Positions 9,323-18,866 of a stretch of 64,000 bases of DNA are shown here, in pieces; position 1 is the first letter of the stretch, and every line of letters starts with the position of its first letter. Under the pieces are notes generated by a model. It saw only the letters and a program-made list of their open reading frames with translations, made no database searches and was not told the origin of the DNA. The position numbers and the translations under genes were made by a program. Origin of the DNA: Providencia stuartii. Its GTDB lineage: Bacteria > Pseudomonadota > Gammaproteobacteria > Enterobacterales > Enterobacteriaceae. The DNA is taken from contig NZ_CP119546.1 in NCBI RefSeq assembly GCF_029277985.1, positions 3,286,001-3,350,000 on the forward strand. Direction: 5' to 3'.

Positions 9323-10594
9323 ATGGACAGTTCAGATATTGCTTTCGATGCTAAACATATTTGGCATCCCTACACCTCGATGAGCCAGCCAATTCCAGCC
9401 TATCCTATTGTTGAGGCGAGAGGGGCAGAACTCATTATGGCTGATGGAAAAAAACTGGTTGATGGTATGTCTTCTTGGTGGGCTGCGATCCACGGCTACA
9501 ATCACCCTGTGCTCAACCAAGCAGCAACAGAACAACTGCAAAAAATGTCTCATGTGATGTTTGGGGGTATTACGCATCCCCCAGCCGTCAATCTATGCCG
9601 TCAACTCGTTGACATCACACCTGAACCTTTAGAATGTGTTTTTCTTGCTGATTCAGGTTCAGTGGCCGTAGAAGTTGCACTAAAAATGGCGCTTCAATAC
9701 TGGCAAGCGAAAGGAGAAAAACGTCAGCGTATTTTGACGTTACGTCATGGTTATCATGGGGATACCTTCGGTGCGATGGCGGTGTGTGATCCTGACAACT
9801 CTATGCATGGCCTCTACAAAGGTTATTTACCTCCGCATATTTTTGTCACAGCCCCCCAATGTGGTTTTCATGACCAATGGGATGATGATGACTTATTACC
9901 GATAAAGCAAGCATTGGCAGCGAACCATCGACACATTGCGGCGATAATACTAGAACCGATTGTTCAAGGTGCTGGTGGGATGCGTATTTATCATCCTCAA
10001 TATCTGAAAGGCGTTCGCGAGCTTTGTGACTACTACGGGATCTTATTGATTGCGGATGAAATCGCCACCGGTTTTGGCCGTACTGGGGCATTATTTGCTT
10101 GTGACCATGCTAATATTTCCCCTGATATTATGTGTTTAGGAAAGGCTTTGACTGGCGGCTATATGACACTTTCAGCAACCTTAACCACTCGTCACGTAGC
10201 AGAAACGATTAGTGACGGTGAAGCGGGATGCTTTATGCATGGGCCAACCTTTATGGGGAATCCCTTAGCTTGCGCAGTTGCCAACGCGAGTCTGCAATTA
10301 TTGCGTGAAAGCCCATGGCAGCAAACCATCGCCAATATTGAACAACAACTTTTTCAAGAACTTACACCACTTGCCCACCATGCCGATGTTAAGCAAGTTC
10401 GCGTTTTAGGTGCGATTGGCGTCGTTGAGATGCACCAGTCTGTCAATACTGCTGAGCTACAGAAAAAATTTGTTGCTGAGGGGGTATGGATCCGGCCGTT
10501 TGGGCGGCTCATTTATGTCATGCCACCTTATATCATCTCACCAGAACAACTGAGTAAAGTGACAGGGGCAATAAGAAAAGTGATCGAAGGGTAA
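9323..10594 (+). CDS. bioA: Adenosylmethionine-8-amino-7-oxononanoate aminotransferase BioA
   Basis: A 423-residue class III PLP aminotransferase that converts KAPA to 7,8-diaminopelargonic acid using SAM as amino donor. Visible are the active-site start HIWHPYTSM, DGMSSWWAAIHGYNHP, the ADEIATGFGRTG segment and PLP lysine K274 in CLGKALTGG, at E. coli numbering. The N-terminus aligns with E. coli BioA, which fixes the ATG, yet no Shine-Dalgarno sequence precedes it and the operator ends 7 bp upstream. Confidence 0.96.
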   Translation: MDSSDIAFDAKHIWHPYTSMSQPIPAYPIVEARGAELIMADGKKLVDGMSSWWAAIHGYNHPVLNQAATEQLQKMSHVMFGGITHPPAVNLCRQLVDITPEPLECVFLADSGSVAVEVALKMALQYWQAKGEKRQRILTLRHGYHGDTFGAMAVCDPDNSMHGLYKGYLPPHIFVTAPQCGFHDQWDDDDLLPIKQALAANHRHIAAIILEPIVQGAGGMRIYHPQYLKGVRELCDYYGILLIADEIATGFGRTGALFACDHANISPDIMCLGKALTGGYMTLSATLTTRHVAETISDGEAGCFMHGPTFMGNPLACAVANASLQLLRESPWQQTIANIEQQLFQELTPLAHHADVKQVRVLGAIGVVEMHQSVNTAELQKKFVAEGVWIRPFGRLIYVMPPYIISPEQLSKVTGAIRKVIEG

Positions 10595-10624
10595 AAGATC
10601 CCTTTATTTGTAAAGGGATCTTTT
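10593..10624. terminator. Bidirectional terminator between bioA and pgl
   Basis: Perfect 14-bp stem AAAAGATCCCTTTA / TAAAGGGATCTTTT with loop TTTG, directly at the bioA stop and 9 bp from the pgl stop. It serves both convergent genes. Confidence 0.9.
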
Positions 10625-10632
10625 CATGCAAT

Positions 10633-11619
10633 TTAGCGTGCAAGTACCGTTACCCACATAGGGCCTTTTCCTACTGGGTAGCGGCCAATTTGTGTGAGCT
10701 TACCGGTAATTGGGTCGATTTCACTGACCGAAATACTGTCGGACTTTTGTCCACTCGAAATCAAAAATCGTCCCGTCGCATCGATATTAAATCCACGAGG
10801 CTGCTCTTCAGTTGGATAAGTGCCCGCAAAGGTTAATTCACGGCCATCATCAGAAACCAGGAAGTGGCTAATATAACTATCTGAACGCTCACTCGCATAG
10901 AGATGACGACCATCTGGCGTAATATGAATATCTGCGGCCCAGCGTTGGCTGTCACTGCCTTGTGGATAGACATTGATATGTTGCGTTTGACGATAGCGTG
11001 TAAATTTATGGTAGACATTAATCGTCGAATCCAATTCATTAACACAATAAATCACTTTATGCTGAGGGTGGAAAGCCAAATGGCGAGGCCCTGCACCTTG
11101 TGCAGCACTAATTTGATCAGCAGAGGCTTCCGTTAAATAACCGTCAGCATGTAGATCAAATAAACGGATATGATCTTCCCCTAAACAAGGTACCCATAAT
11201 TGCTGATTGTCTGCATCAACATGTGAAGAGTGCGGGTTACGTAACCCTTCAATAACTTGGATCGCCGTTTGCGGCACACCTGCGCTGTTTATTGGTAATA
11301 CCGCCAAATTGTGTTGATGGTACGACGGCACAAACAGATACTTACCTGTGTTATCCAATGATAAATGTACTGGTGTACTTGGAATTGAGGTTTCCGCTTT
11401 GAAACTTAATGTGCCGTTATCTTCTATACGGTAAGTGATGACGCGAAAGTTGGGTCTTACCCCAATATAAAGATGTTTTTTATCATGGCTTAATACCATT
11501 GGCTGTACTTGGCCTGGCGTCGTCACAGTCTGCAACAAAGTAAGTTCACCGACTTCGTTCATAGACCAAACGTGGATCTGATGGCTTTCGGGGCTAGCAA
11601 TATAGACAACCTGATTCAT
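10633..11619 (-). CDS. pgl: 6-phosphogluconolactonase
   Basis: A 328-residue cytoplasmic lactonase of the seven-bladed beta-propeller YbhE type; it hydrolyses 6-phosphogluconolactone in the pentose phosphate pathway. VYIASPESHQIHVW, GVRPNFRVITYRIED, EGAGPRHLAFHP-like (QGAGPRHLAFHP), WAADIHITPDGRHLYA, EQPRGFNID and GKGPMWVTV match E. coli Pgl. I chose ATG 11619 because AAAGGAGA precedes it and it matches the E. coli N-terminus. A start seven codons upstream is less likely. Confidence 0.93.
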   Translation of the reverse strand: MNQVVYIASPESHQIHVWSMNEVGELTLLQTVTTPGQVQPMVLSHDKKHLYIGVRPNFRVITYRIEDNGTLSFKAETSIPSTPVHLSLDNTGKYLFVPSYHQHNLAVLPINSAGVPQTAIQVIEGLRNPHSSHVDADNQQLWVPCLGEDHIRLFDLHADGYLTEASADQISAAQGAGPRHLAFHPQHKVIYCVNELDSTINVYHKFTRYRQTQHINVYPQGSDSQRWAADIHITPDGRHLYASERSDSYISHFLVSDDGRELTFAGTYPTEEQPRGFNIDATGRFLISSGQKSDSISVSEIDPITGKLTQIGRYPVGKGPMWVTVLAR

Positions 11620-11958
11620 CCTGTCTCCTTTGTGTTTCATGATAAAGCGCTATTTTGTCATTATGACGGTTAATCTCTAGATACACTAGCGAATAACAAT
11701 TAATAACGCTTTTTTAACGATATCAAGTTATTAATTTGTCGTAATATGACTAAAACAGTGGATTACCAATAACTTGACTCGATTCGTCAATACGCCACTT
11801 TAGTTAATCTCGAATATCCGCTAAGATGGTAAATTATACTCAACCTAGATTATTATCAGGCTAATCAGATTTCCCTTTCTGTTCAGCCTCCGACGTCAAA
11901 ACCACCATATCGCCATTAAACCATGGCATATGTAACCTCAAATCACGTGGAGCCGTTT
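11620..11958. other. Divergent intergenic region pgl / ybhA
   Basis: About 340 bp without a gene. It is AT-rich up to about 11800. I see no confident operator or hairpin in it. Confidence 0.5.
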
Positions 11959-12777
11959 ATGTCATACCGCGTTATTGCGCTCGATCTCGATGGAACACTA
12001 CTTGATCCTCAAAAGAAGATTTTACCTGAATCTCTAGCTGCTTTGAATGAAGCACGCCGTCAAGGCGTCAAAGTACTGATTGTGACTGGACGCCATCATG
12101 TTGCTATTCACCCTTTCTATCAAGCTCTTAATCTTGATACTCCAGCGATTTGTTGTAACGGAACTTACCTTTATGACTATTTAGGTAAAAAGGTTCTTGC
12201 CTCTGATCCAATGACATTAGAGTCAGCAACACAAATGATAGAAAGGCTACGTGATACGGATATTCAACATTTAATGTATGTTGATGATGCAATGTTGTAT
12301 AACGCGCCGACTGAAGGGATCAAAAGAACCCTTAGCTGGGCAGAAACCTTGCCAGAAGCACAGCGTCCAAATATTCAATTTGTCGAAAATTATGCTGATG
12401 TCATGCACGATTATCAATCGATCTGGAAATTTGCGGTAAGCTCCGAAAATCTGAATCAGCTTAAAGAAGTTGTCCATGGCATTGAAACTGATTTCGGTTT
12501 GGAGTGTGAATGGTCTTGGGTTGATCAGGTTGATATTGGGCGTAAAGGAAACAGCAAGGGCCTACGTCTCAAACAATGGGTTGAATCACAAGGCATGACC
12601 ATGGATGATGTAGTTGCTTTTGGCGATAACTTCAATGACTTAAGTATGCTAACGACTGCTGGTCTAGGTGTTGCAATGGGCAATGCAGTCGATGAAATCA
12701 AACAACAAGCCAAGCTGGTCACTCGCGATAATACCCAACCGGGCATTGCCGAAGTGATCCGCAAGTATGTTTTGTAA
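11959..12777 (+). CDS. ybhA: HAD-superfamily sugar-phosphate/PLP phosphatase YbhA (Cof-type)
   Basis: A 272-residue cytoplasmic HAD phosphatase of subclass IIB. Motif I ALDLDGTLL supplies the nucleophile Asp near residue 9. VTGRHH is motif II, and the motif III/IV region is GNSKGLRLK and FGDNFNDLSML. E. coli YbhA dephosphorylates pyridoxal phosphate and some sugar phosphates; that substrate range is inferred here from orthology. The start at 11959 has GGAG six bases upstream and aligns with E. coli. A start 12 codons earlier is open but unlikely. Confidence 0.9.
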   Translation: MSYRVIALDLDGTLLDPQKKILPESLAALNEARRQGVKVLIVTGRHHVAIHPFYQALNLDTPAICCNGTYLYDYLGKKVLASDPMTLESATQMIERLRDTDIQHLMYVDDAMLYNAPTEGIKRTLSWAETLPEAQRPNIQFVENYADVMHDYQSIWKFAVSSENLNQLKEVVHGIETDFGLECEWSWVDQVDIGRKGNSKGLRLKQWVESQGMTMDDVVAFGDNFNDLSMLTTAGLGVAMGNAVDEIKQQAKLVTRDNTQPGIAEVIRKYVL

Positions 12778-12847
12778 TTCCCATCAAGAAAATAATAATA
12801 AAGTGATCACTCAAAATACGTTAAGTTTTCACTAGGTTGCAATGGCG

Positions 12848-12878
12848 CGGATCCTGAGAAATCTATGGCTAGGATCCG
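12848..12878. terminator. Inverted repeat between ybhA and modC
   Basis: CGGATCCT / AGGATCCG stem with a 15-base loop in the convergent spacer. There is no T-run beside it, so terminator function is only suspected. Confidence 0.4.
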
Positions 12879-12896
12879 TGTTCAGCATCAACAATA

Positions 12897-13991
12897 CTAT
12901 GACTTGGGGCTTGGAGTATGAAGCGTAATCTGCCGGCTGAGCGAAACACTCTTCACTTGAGCATAAACTTTCCGCCCTTTGCGGATAGAAAGCTCATCGC
13001 GCGCCCAGCGAGTAATTCGTGCCCATAAATAGTGCTGATCCCCTAAATCTAACTTCACGTCGACCTGTTCACCATCTTCTATCCACTCAACAACCTCCGC
13101 AGATAAAATATTACGAATACTGCTCACTTGAGGTTTTTCTAACACCAACGAGACATCTGAGGCATCAATGCGTAAACGTAACATGTGGTCTTTTTGAGTA
13201 TCAATACGTGGGATCCACAGTTTTTGGTGACCTACCGTCACGGCGGTCATTGCATAATCAGGATGGTGACCATGGCAGATCACATTCAGCACACTACTTA
13301 ATGTTTCTTGCTGCAACCAAGGACGTAATGCACTACTTGCCCATACCTCTTCTAACGGGCCGAAAGCTTTTACTTTCCCTTGTGCCATCACAATCACTTT
13401 ATCAGCTAAACGTAAAATTTCATCAAGGCTATGGCTCACATACAAAATCGGGATTTTGACATCCTGAGAAAGCCTTTCCAAATACGGTAATAATTCACGT
13501 TTACGCGGTAGATCAAGAGAAGCCAAAGGCTCATCCATTAATAAAATTTCAGGGGCTGTTAACAACGCACGACCAATCGCAACACGCTGTTTTTCCCCCC
13601 CCGATAGCGTAATTGGAAAACGATTCAGTAATTTTTCGATCCCTAACAAACCCACGATTTCATCAAAACGCCCTTTCATCTCTGGCGCCATCCCGTAACG
13701 TAGGTTGTTTTTTACGCGATAATGTGGGAAAAGCCGAGCATCTTGAAACACATAGCCTATATGTCGCTGTTCAGGTGGTAAGCAGATCCCTTTTTCCATA
13801 TCCACCAATGTGCGCCCATTAAGCACAATACGCCCACGATTCGGCTTGGTTAGCCCCCCAATGACATTGATCAAGGAGGTTTTCCCCGCACCAGACAAGC
13901 CAAATACTGCCGTTATGCTTTCTGTGGGTAATTCAGTGTTCACTTCAAGCTGTAAATCACCCAGTGTCTGTGAAAAATCAAGTTGTAACAT
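12897..13991 (-). CDS. modC: Molybdate ABC transporter ATP-binding protein ModC
   Basis: A 364-residue cytoplasmic ATPase that drives ModB. Walker [10 protein letters not shown] (31-39), signature LSGGEKQ (129-135), Walker B ILLMDEP (149-155) and the H-loop SHSLDE are intact. A C-terminal Mop-type oxyanion domain (about 295-355, [13 protein letters not shown]) may bind molybdate and inhibit transport. It is about 12 residues longer than E. coli ModC at the C-terminus. The start lies one base after the modB stop in the modABC operon. Confidence 0.96.
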   Translation of the reverse strand: MLQLDFSQTLGDLQLEVNTELPTESITAVFGLSGAGKTSLINVIGGLTKPNRGRIVLNGRTLVDMEKGICLPPEQRHIGYVFQDARLFPHYRVKNNLRYGMAPEMKGRFDEIVGLLGIEKLLNRFPITLSGGEKQRVAIGRALLTAPEILLMDEPLASLDLPRKRELLPYLERLSQDVKIPILYVSHSLDEILRLADKVIVMAQGKVKAFGPLEEVWASSALRPWLQQETLSSVLNVICHGHHPDYAMTAVTVGHQKLWIPRIDTQKDHMLRLRIDASDVSLVLEKPQVSSIRNILSAEVVEWIEDGEQVDVKLDLGDQHYLWARITRWARDELSIRKGRKVYAQVKSVSLSRQITLHTPSPKS

Positions 13992-13992
13992 A

Positions 13993-14682
13993 TCAGGCTA
14001 CCCCTAATCGCTTTTTACCCCAACGGGTTAGCCATTCTGAAATTAATAGTGAGATCAGTGCGAGCACTATCGCGATAACACACAGACGAGCAGCATCAAC
14101 TTCTGCTCCCGGTGTTTCAATTAGCGTATACATCGCCAATGGTATCGTTTGAGTTTCACCTGGAATATTTGATACGAAAGTGATCGTGGCACCAAATTCA
14201 CCTAAAGAACGCGCAAAGGCTAATACCGTACCCACAATAATACCGGGTAAAGAGAGCGGAATAGTGATAGTGAAAAAGACACGTAAAGGTGTCGCCCCTA
14301 GCGTTCTAGCGGCCTGTTCTAATTTACGGTCGACAGCCTCAAGCGCTAAACGAATGGCTCTCACCATCAAAGGAAATGCAACAACAGCAGAAGCCAAAGC
14401 CGCACCACGCCAACTGAACGTGAAGCTAAACCCAAACCAATGATACAACCACTCACCAATAAATCCACGGCGTCCCATACTGATCAACAGTAAATACCCC
14501 ACTACCACTGGCGGTAATACCAGTGGTAGATGAATAATACTATCAAGCAGTGTTTTGCCAGGAAAATGGCAACGAACCAATACCCATGCAACTAATATCC
14601 CTAGCGGTAGGCTAAAGATCACCGCAACACTAGAGACTTTTAAACTTAGGTAAATCGCTTCCCATTCATAAGCACTTAACAT
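13993..14682 (-). CDS. modB: Molybdate ABC transporter permease ModB
   Basis: A 229-residue inner-membrane permease with about five or six hydrophobic segments. The ABC-coupling EAA loop reads [21 protein letters not shown], and [20 protein letters not shown] is the conserved molybdate/sulfate permease stretch. I chose ATG 14682, which gives exactly the E. coli length; a TTG two codons upstream is also open. It follows modA after an 18-bp gap. Confidence 0.95.
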   Translation of the reverse strand: MLSAYEWEAIYLSLKVSSVAVIFSLPLGILVAWVLVRCHFPGKTLLDSIIHLPLVLPPVVVGYLLLISMGRRGFIGEWLYHWFGFSFTFSWRGAALASAVVAFPLMVRAIRLALEAVDRKLEQAARTLGATPLRVFFTITIPLSLPGIIVGTVLAFARSLGEFGATITFVSNIPGETQTIPLAMYTLIETPGAEVDAARLCVIAIVLALISLLISEWLTRWGKKRLGVA

Positions 14683-14700
14683 CTGCAATACTATAATCTC

Positions 14701-15471
14701 TTAACGTGGAGTGAAACCGTAACGTTTGAATACCTCTGATGCCGCTGGCGTTTTCAGATATTCATAAAAGTCACGAGTGGCTTTATTATCTTGATCTTTC
14801 ACAATAGCCATTGGGTATTCAACGGGTTTATGTGAGTCAGCTGGAAAGATACCGACAACTTTCACTTTTTGACTGGCAACGGCGTCAGAACCATACACGA
14901 TACCTAAAGGTGCTTCATCGCGTTCAACAAGCGCCATACCGCTGCGTACGTTGTTTGTTCGCGCTAACATGGGATTGACAGTATCCCATGCCCCTAAGTA
15001 GTTCAACGCTTCTTTAGCATAAATCCCAACAGGCACATGATCAGGATCACCTACCGCAAGACGTCCGCCATCGAGCAGTTTTTTCCAATCAGTCTGTTTA
15101 TTGATATCGACTTTTTCAATTTTCGAATCTTTTGGTGCAATAAGCACTAACTCATTACCTAATAAAGTGTAACGGGTATTTTCAACCATTAACTGCTTAT
15201 CAATAGCATAATCCATCCATTGTTGATCGGCAGAAATAAATAGATTTGCAGGGGCTCCTTGCTCGATTTGGCGTGCAAGCGTTGATGATGATGCATAAGA
15301 TGAAACCACTTCTACTTTGCTTTCTTTCTGAAATTGCTCAGAGATTTCATTCATCGCATTTGTCAAAGAAGCGGCAGCAAAAACGGTAATCTTCTCCGCA
15401 GCAACACTGTGGCTTGCCATTGAAAGCGTTATCGTGGCACCCGCCAGTAACTTAATTAAGCTTTTTTTCAT
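14701..15471 (-). CDS. modA: Molybdate-binding periplasmic protein ModA
   Basis: A 256-residue solute-binding protein. A signal peptide (MKKSLIKLLAGATITLSMAS, cleavage near the SVAAE junction) exports it to the periplasm, where it delivers molybdate or tungstate to ModBC. FAAASLTNAMNEI, SYASSSTLARQIEQGAPANL and VGDPDHVPVGIYA are ModA signatures that contain the oxyanion-binding serines. First gene of modABC, with a ModE box 27 bp upstream. Confidence 0.96.
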   Translation of the reverse strand: MKKSLIKLLAGATITLSMASHSVAAEKITVFAAASLTNAMNEISEQFQKESKVEVVSSYASSSTLARQIEQGAPANLFISADQQWMDYAIDKQLMVENTRYTLLGNELVLIAPKDSKIEKVDINKQTDWKKLLDGGRLAVGDPDHVPVGIYAKEALNYLGAWDTVNPMLARTNNVRSGMALVERDEAPLGIVYGSDAVASQKVKVVGIFPADSHKPVEYPMAIVKDQDNKATRDFYEYLKTPAASEVFKRYGFTPR

Positions 15472-15497
15472 GTTAATCCATCCTAAAATTTAACTGT

Positions 15498-15525
15498 CCC
15501 GTTATATATAACAGGACACAACGAT
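15498..15525. promoter_or_regulatory. ModE operator of modABC
   Basis: CCCGTTATATA, six bases, then GACACAACGAT. Both halves fit the ModE consensus ATCGNTATATA-N6-TATATAACGAT, with the CG...TATATA and AACGAT cores intact. In E. coli ModE-molybdate represses modABC from this position. A second, shifted palindrome (15495-15518) overlaps it. Confidence 0.78.
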
Positions 15526-15708
15526 AACTTAAAGTCATAGGATGCATAAAAGTGTGCTAGCGCAATGAATTGACCAAAAATTGGCGTCAATGGCACAAAA
15601 TGCGGGGAGCCTACACTCAAATCGGATTAGTCAAAGAAAGGATGTTGAGTAGCCTGTTTCTTCACATTATCCGTCAAGAAACAGGCACACTTAAATAAGG
15701 AGGGAGAA

Positions 15709-15858
15709 TTATTTATTCTCGGAGTGATGATGCGGAACGTGAGCTTTAGATAACAGGTTAAAGAAAGCCCCAAGGCCATAAATTAGCCCCATAATCAAAA
15801 ACATCACAACTGGAACCATCAACAGGGCAAAACCCATGCTTTTTAGAATATCTAACAT
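15709..15858 (-). CDS. acrZ: AcrZ, small membrane partner of the AcrAB-TolC efflux pump
   Basis: A 49-residue single-span inner-membrane protein; the helix [23 protein letters not shown] matches E. coli AcrZ (same length, same MVPVVM and GLIYGLG blocks), which binds AcrB and tunes drug export. I chose ATG 15858 because GAGG precedes it; a start 12 codons earlier is open but would add a non-homologous tail. The histidine-rich tail VPHHHSENK is unlike E. coli. It sits between modA and modE as in E. coli. Confidence 0.9.
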   Translation of the reverse strand: MLDILKSMGFALLMVPVVMFLIMGLIYGLGAFFNLLSKAHVPHHHSENK

Positions 15859-16071
15859 TAAAGCCTCTTCAGTGATACTGTGCCCACCAGCCAACTGATG
15901 CGCTGACGAGGGAAAATAAAGCTGAATTTAAATAATAACGTATATAATAGTGATAAAACAGCCACTATTGTAGACAAATTACATTTCAAACGACACACTA
16001 AACGTGCTTTTTCATCGCAGTTTCGTTGTTCATGGCGTCGTTCTTAACAGGAAATAGGAAGGGAGATATTT

Positions 16072-16863
16072 ATGCAGGCAGAAATCTTACTCACGCTAAA
16101 ACTACAAGGAAATTTATTTGCTGACCCTCGCCGAATTTCACTGCTTAAACAAATCAAAGCCACAGGATCGATTAGCCAAGGCGCTAAATTAGCAGGGATC
16201 AGCTATAAGAGTGCTTGGGATGCCATCAATGAAATGAATCAGTTGGCGGATGATATTTTAGTTGATAGAGCGACAGGCGGTAAAGGCGGTGGAGGAACAA
16301 CGCTCACTCATTATGGTGAAAGGCTGTTACAACTTTACGATTTACTAGCACAAATCCAGCAAAAGGCATTCGATGTTCTCAAAGAGGACAATTTACCCCT
16401 TGATAGTCTTCTCGCTGCTATTTCTCGCTTCTCGCTACAAACCAGCGCACGTAACCAATTCTTTGGTACCTTAATTGCAAGAGACCATAGCCAAGTCCAA
16501 CAACATGTCCAAGTGTTGTTAGCGGATAATAAAACCGTTATTAATGCCGCCTTAACAGAACAGAGTGCCAACCGCCTAGGCCTTGCCGAAGGTAAGGAAG
16601 TACTCGCTTTAATTAAAGCACCTTGGGTGAAATTGACTAAGCCGTCAGCAGCAACGGACGAATTTGATAATAAACTTGCAGGTAAAATCACAACACTTGA
16701 ACGTGGTGACGAAAATAGCGAAGTTATCGTCACCTTATTAGGCGGTGAAACCCTGTGTTCAACACTCAGTAACCAAGAAGTCGATCAACAGCAGCTCCAG
16801 ATCAATGACGATGTCACCGCCCAATTTAATGCCGATCAAGTGATCATCGCAACGCTTTGCTAA
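16072..16863 (+). CDS. modE: Molybdenum-dependent transcriptional regulator ModE
   Basis: A 263-residue dimeric regulator. The N-terminal winged helix (about 1-115; RISLLKQIKATGSISQGAKLAGISYKSAWDAI split here as helix-turn-helix) binds DNA. The C-terminal half holds two tandem Mop/TOBE domains (SARNQFFGTLI..., then KLAGKITTLERGDENSEVIV) that bind molybdate. It represses mod genes and activates moa in E. coli; matching boxes are found at modA and moaA in this window. AGGAAGGGAG precedes the ATG. Confidence 0.95.
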   Translation: MQAEILLTLKLQGNLFADPRRISLLKQIKATGSISQGAKLAGISYKSAWDAINEMNQLADDILVDRATGGKGGGGTTLTHYGERLLQLYDLLAQIQQKAFDVLKEDNLPLDSLLAAISRFSLQTSARNQFFGTLIARDHSQVQQHVQVLLADNKTVINAALTEQSANRLGLAEGKEVLALIKAPWVKLTKPSAATDEFDNKLAGKITTLERGDENSEVIVTLLGGETLCSTLSNQEVDQQQLQINDDVTAQFNADQVIIATLC

Positions 16864-17008
16864 TCAAACGCACTTATTTATTGCCACCATCATCCTCAAT
16901 AAATAAGTGCCCTCATCTTTTTTTTATGCTTCATTTCTCAGTGAATTATTGACATTGTCTGCAATCATGATTATTTGTGGAGGAGACAGATAGGTAAATA
17001 TAACATCG

Positions 17009-17144
17009 ATACTCTAGCTAATTCGAGTTGGCAGCCAAAAAGCAAGTTAATGCATCACTAGGCATAAAGACAACAACCTGACTAGTGAGCGGGCGCTTAG
17101 CCAATATTATTCATACCGTGCAGCCGCTTGAAGCAGAGGGGTAT
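17009..17144. repeat. Imperfect-palindromic intergenic repeat between modE and modF (MITE-like)
   Basis: The 136-bp element starts ATACTCTAGCTAATTCGAG and ends AGAGGGGTAT. The reverse complement of its right end, ATACCCCTCTGCTTCAAG, resembles the left end, so it has imperfect terminal inverted repeats. The CGAGTT-GCAGCC wording recalls intergenic repeats of Photorhabdus/Providencia-type genomes (from memory). It has no coding capacity. A weaker relative may lie after gltA. Confidence 0.5.
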
Positions 17145-17160
17145 ATAAGAAGGAAGTATT

Positions 17161-18645
17161 ATGGCTTCAATTACTCTGCGTCACAGTAGCTTTAGGCTCA
17201 ATGACACGCAAACACTGGATATACCTGAATTAACAATTAATCAGCATGAAAACTGGGCATTTATTGGTGCTAATGGCAGTGGTAAATCCTCTCTTGCCAA
17301 GGCCTTATCAGGAGAACTGAAGCCGTTATCTGGTATCGTGGAAAATACGTTTAACACCCCCATTCGTCTCTCTTTTGAACAACTGCAAAAAATTATTAAT
17401 GAAGAATGGCAACGTAATAACACCGACTTACTCGGCGAAAATGAAGATGACACGGGCTATACCGCCGCTGAAATTATTCAACTCCACCATCGAGATAATG
17501 AATATTGTTTAGAATTAGCCGCAAAATTTGGTATCAGTGATTTACTCTCTAGGCGCTTTAAATATTTATCTACGGGGGAAACCCGTAAAGTATTACTCTG
17601 CCAAACCTTAATGGCACAACCTGATTTATTGGTGCTTGATGAACCTTTCGATGGACTAGACGTCTATTCAAGAAATAATCTTGGCGAGTTGCTATACAGC
17701 CTATCTGAAAAAGGGCTAACCATTATATTAGTGCTTAATCGATTTGATGAAATTCCTGATTTCATTGATAACATGGGCGTTTTAGCTGATTGCAAGCTCA
17801 GCGTATCGGGAAATCGTGAGTCAGTACTTGCTAACACCCTAATCACTCAGCTGCAACACAGCGAAAACCTTAAACAACTCTCTATCCCTGAAATCGAAGA
17901 CCCAACCGCACAAATTTCATTAGCAGACGATGTGCCACGCGTTATTTTGCGCAATGGCGTTGTCAGTTATAACGATAAACCTATTTTGCACGGTTTAAAC
18001 TGGCAAGTTAACCCGAAAGAACATTGGCAAATTATTGGTGAAAACGGGGCGGGAAAATCCACATTATTGAGCTTAATTACAGGTGATCACCCGCAAGGCT
18101 ACAGTAATGATTTAACTTTATTTGGTCGTCGCCGAGGAACGGGAGAAACCATCTGGGATATCAAACGCCATATTGGTTACGTCAGCAACAGTATTCACCA
18201 AGAGTATCGTGTCGCAACTAGCGTGATTAATGTCATTATTTCAGGTTTTCACGACTCTATTGGTTTATATCAAACACCTTCAGATCGCCAAGTACAATTA
18301 GCTTATGAATGGCTTGCTTTACTAGGATTTTCCGCACAATCCGCACAACAACCTTTTCATAGCTTATCATGGGGTCAACAACGCCTTGTACTCATTGCAC
18401 GCGCACTTGTTAAACACCCAACAGTGTTAATTTTAGATGAACCCCTACAAGGGCTTGATGGCTTAAATCGTTTATTAGTACTCCGCTTTATCGATATCAT
18501 GCTGAACCAAGGTTCGACACAACTGCTGTTTGTCAGCCACCACCAAGAAGATGCGCCTAGCTGTATTACGCATCGACTAAAATTTATTCCCGATAACGGC
18601 AAATACCGTTATGACATAGAAGTGGTTGAGCATCATCCCGCTTAA
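17161..18645 (+). CDS. modF: Tandem ABC-ATPase ModF (PhrA-like)
   Basis: A 494-residue soluble protein with two ABC ATPase domains and no membrane spans. The first has Walker A GANGSGKSS (36-44), signature LSTGETRK and Walker B LLVLDEPFDGLD. The second has GENGAGKST near 293, signature LSWGQQR and LILDEPLQGLD. It matches E. coli ModF, which is encoded with modE; its role is not settled, with links to photorepair and molybdate. GAAGGAAG precedes the ATG. Confidence 0.92.
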   Translation: MASITLRHSSFRLNDTQTLDIPELTINQHENWAFIGANGSGKSSLAKALSGELKPLSGIVENTFNTPIRLSFEQLQKIINEEWQRNNTDLLGENEDDTGYTAAEIIQLHHRDNEYCLELAAKFGISDLLSRRFKYLSTGETRKVLLCQTLMAQPDLLVLDEPFDGLDVYSRNNLGELLYSLSEKGLTIILVLNRFDEIPDFIDNMGVLADCKLSVSGNRESVLANTLITQLQHSENLKQLSIPEIEDPTAQISLADDVPRVILRNGVVSYNDKPILHGLNWQVNPKEHWQIIGENGAGKSTLLSLITGDHPQGYSNDLTLFGRRRGTGETIWDIKRHIGYVSNSIHQEYRVATSVINVIISGFHDSIGLYQTPSDRQVQLAYEWLALLGFSAQSAQQPFHSLSWGQQRLVLIARALVKHPTVLILDEPLQGLDGLNRLLVLRFIDIMLNQGSTQLLFVSHHQEDAPSCITHRLKFIPDNGKYRYDIEVVEHHPA

Positions 18646-18660
18646 TATCATGATAATCAG

Positions 18661-18692
18661 GGTCGATAATGTGATTTGATGATTTATCGACC
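18661..18692 (+). terminator. Probable terminator of modF
   Basis: Stem GGTCGATAA / TTATCGACC with a 14-base loop, 15 bp after the modF stop, followed by TTAATTAAT rather than a pure T-run. Confidence 0.5.
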
Positions 18693-18866
18693 TTAATTAA
18701 TCTAATGATTGGCTTACCTATTCTAAAACAAAAATGTATAACTTCTTTATTTACGTTTACTTGTACAAATACTGTTTCCATATATTGGATTGATGCCTCG
18801 AAAAATGAGTCAAAATCATTACACTGTGCCGCTTTCAATAATTCTTAGTACGATTTAGGAGTATTT

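Noticed and set aside
18584..18838. Minus-strand 84-codon frame between modF and the CPBP gene
   Set aside because: It begins with TTG, lacks a ribosome site, overlaps the modF end and contains the modF terminator hairpin.
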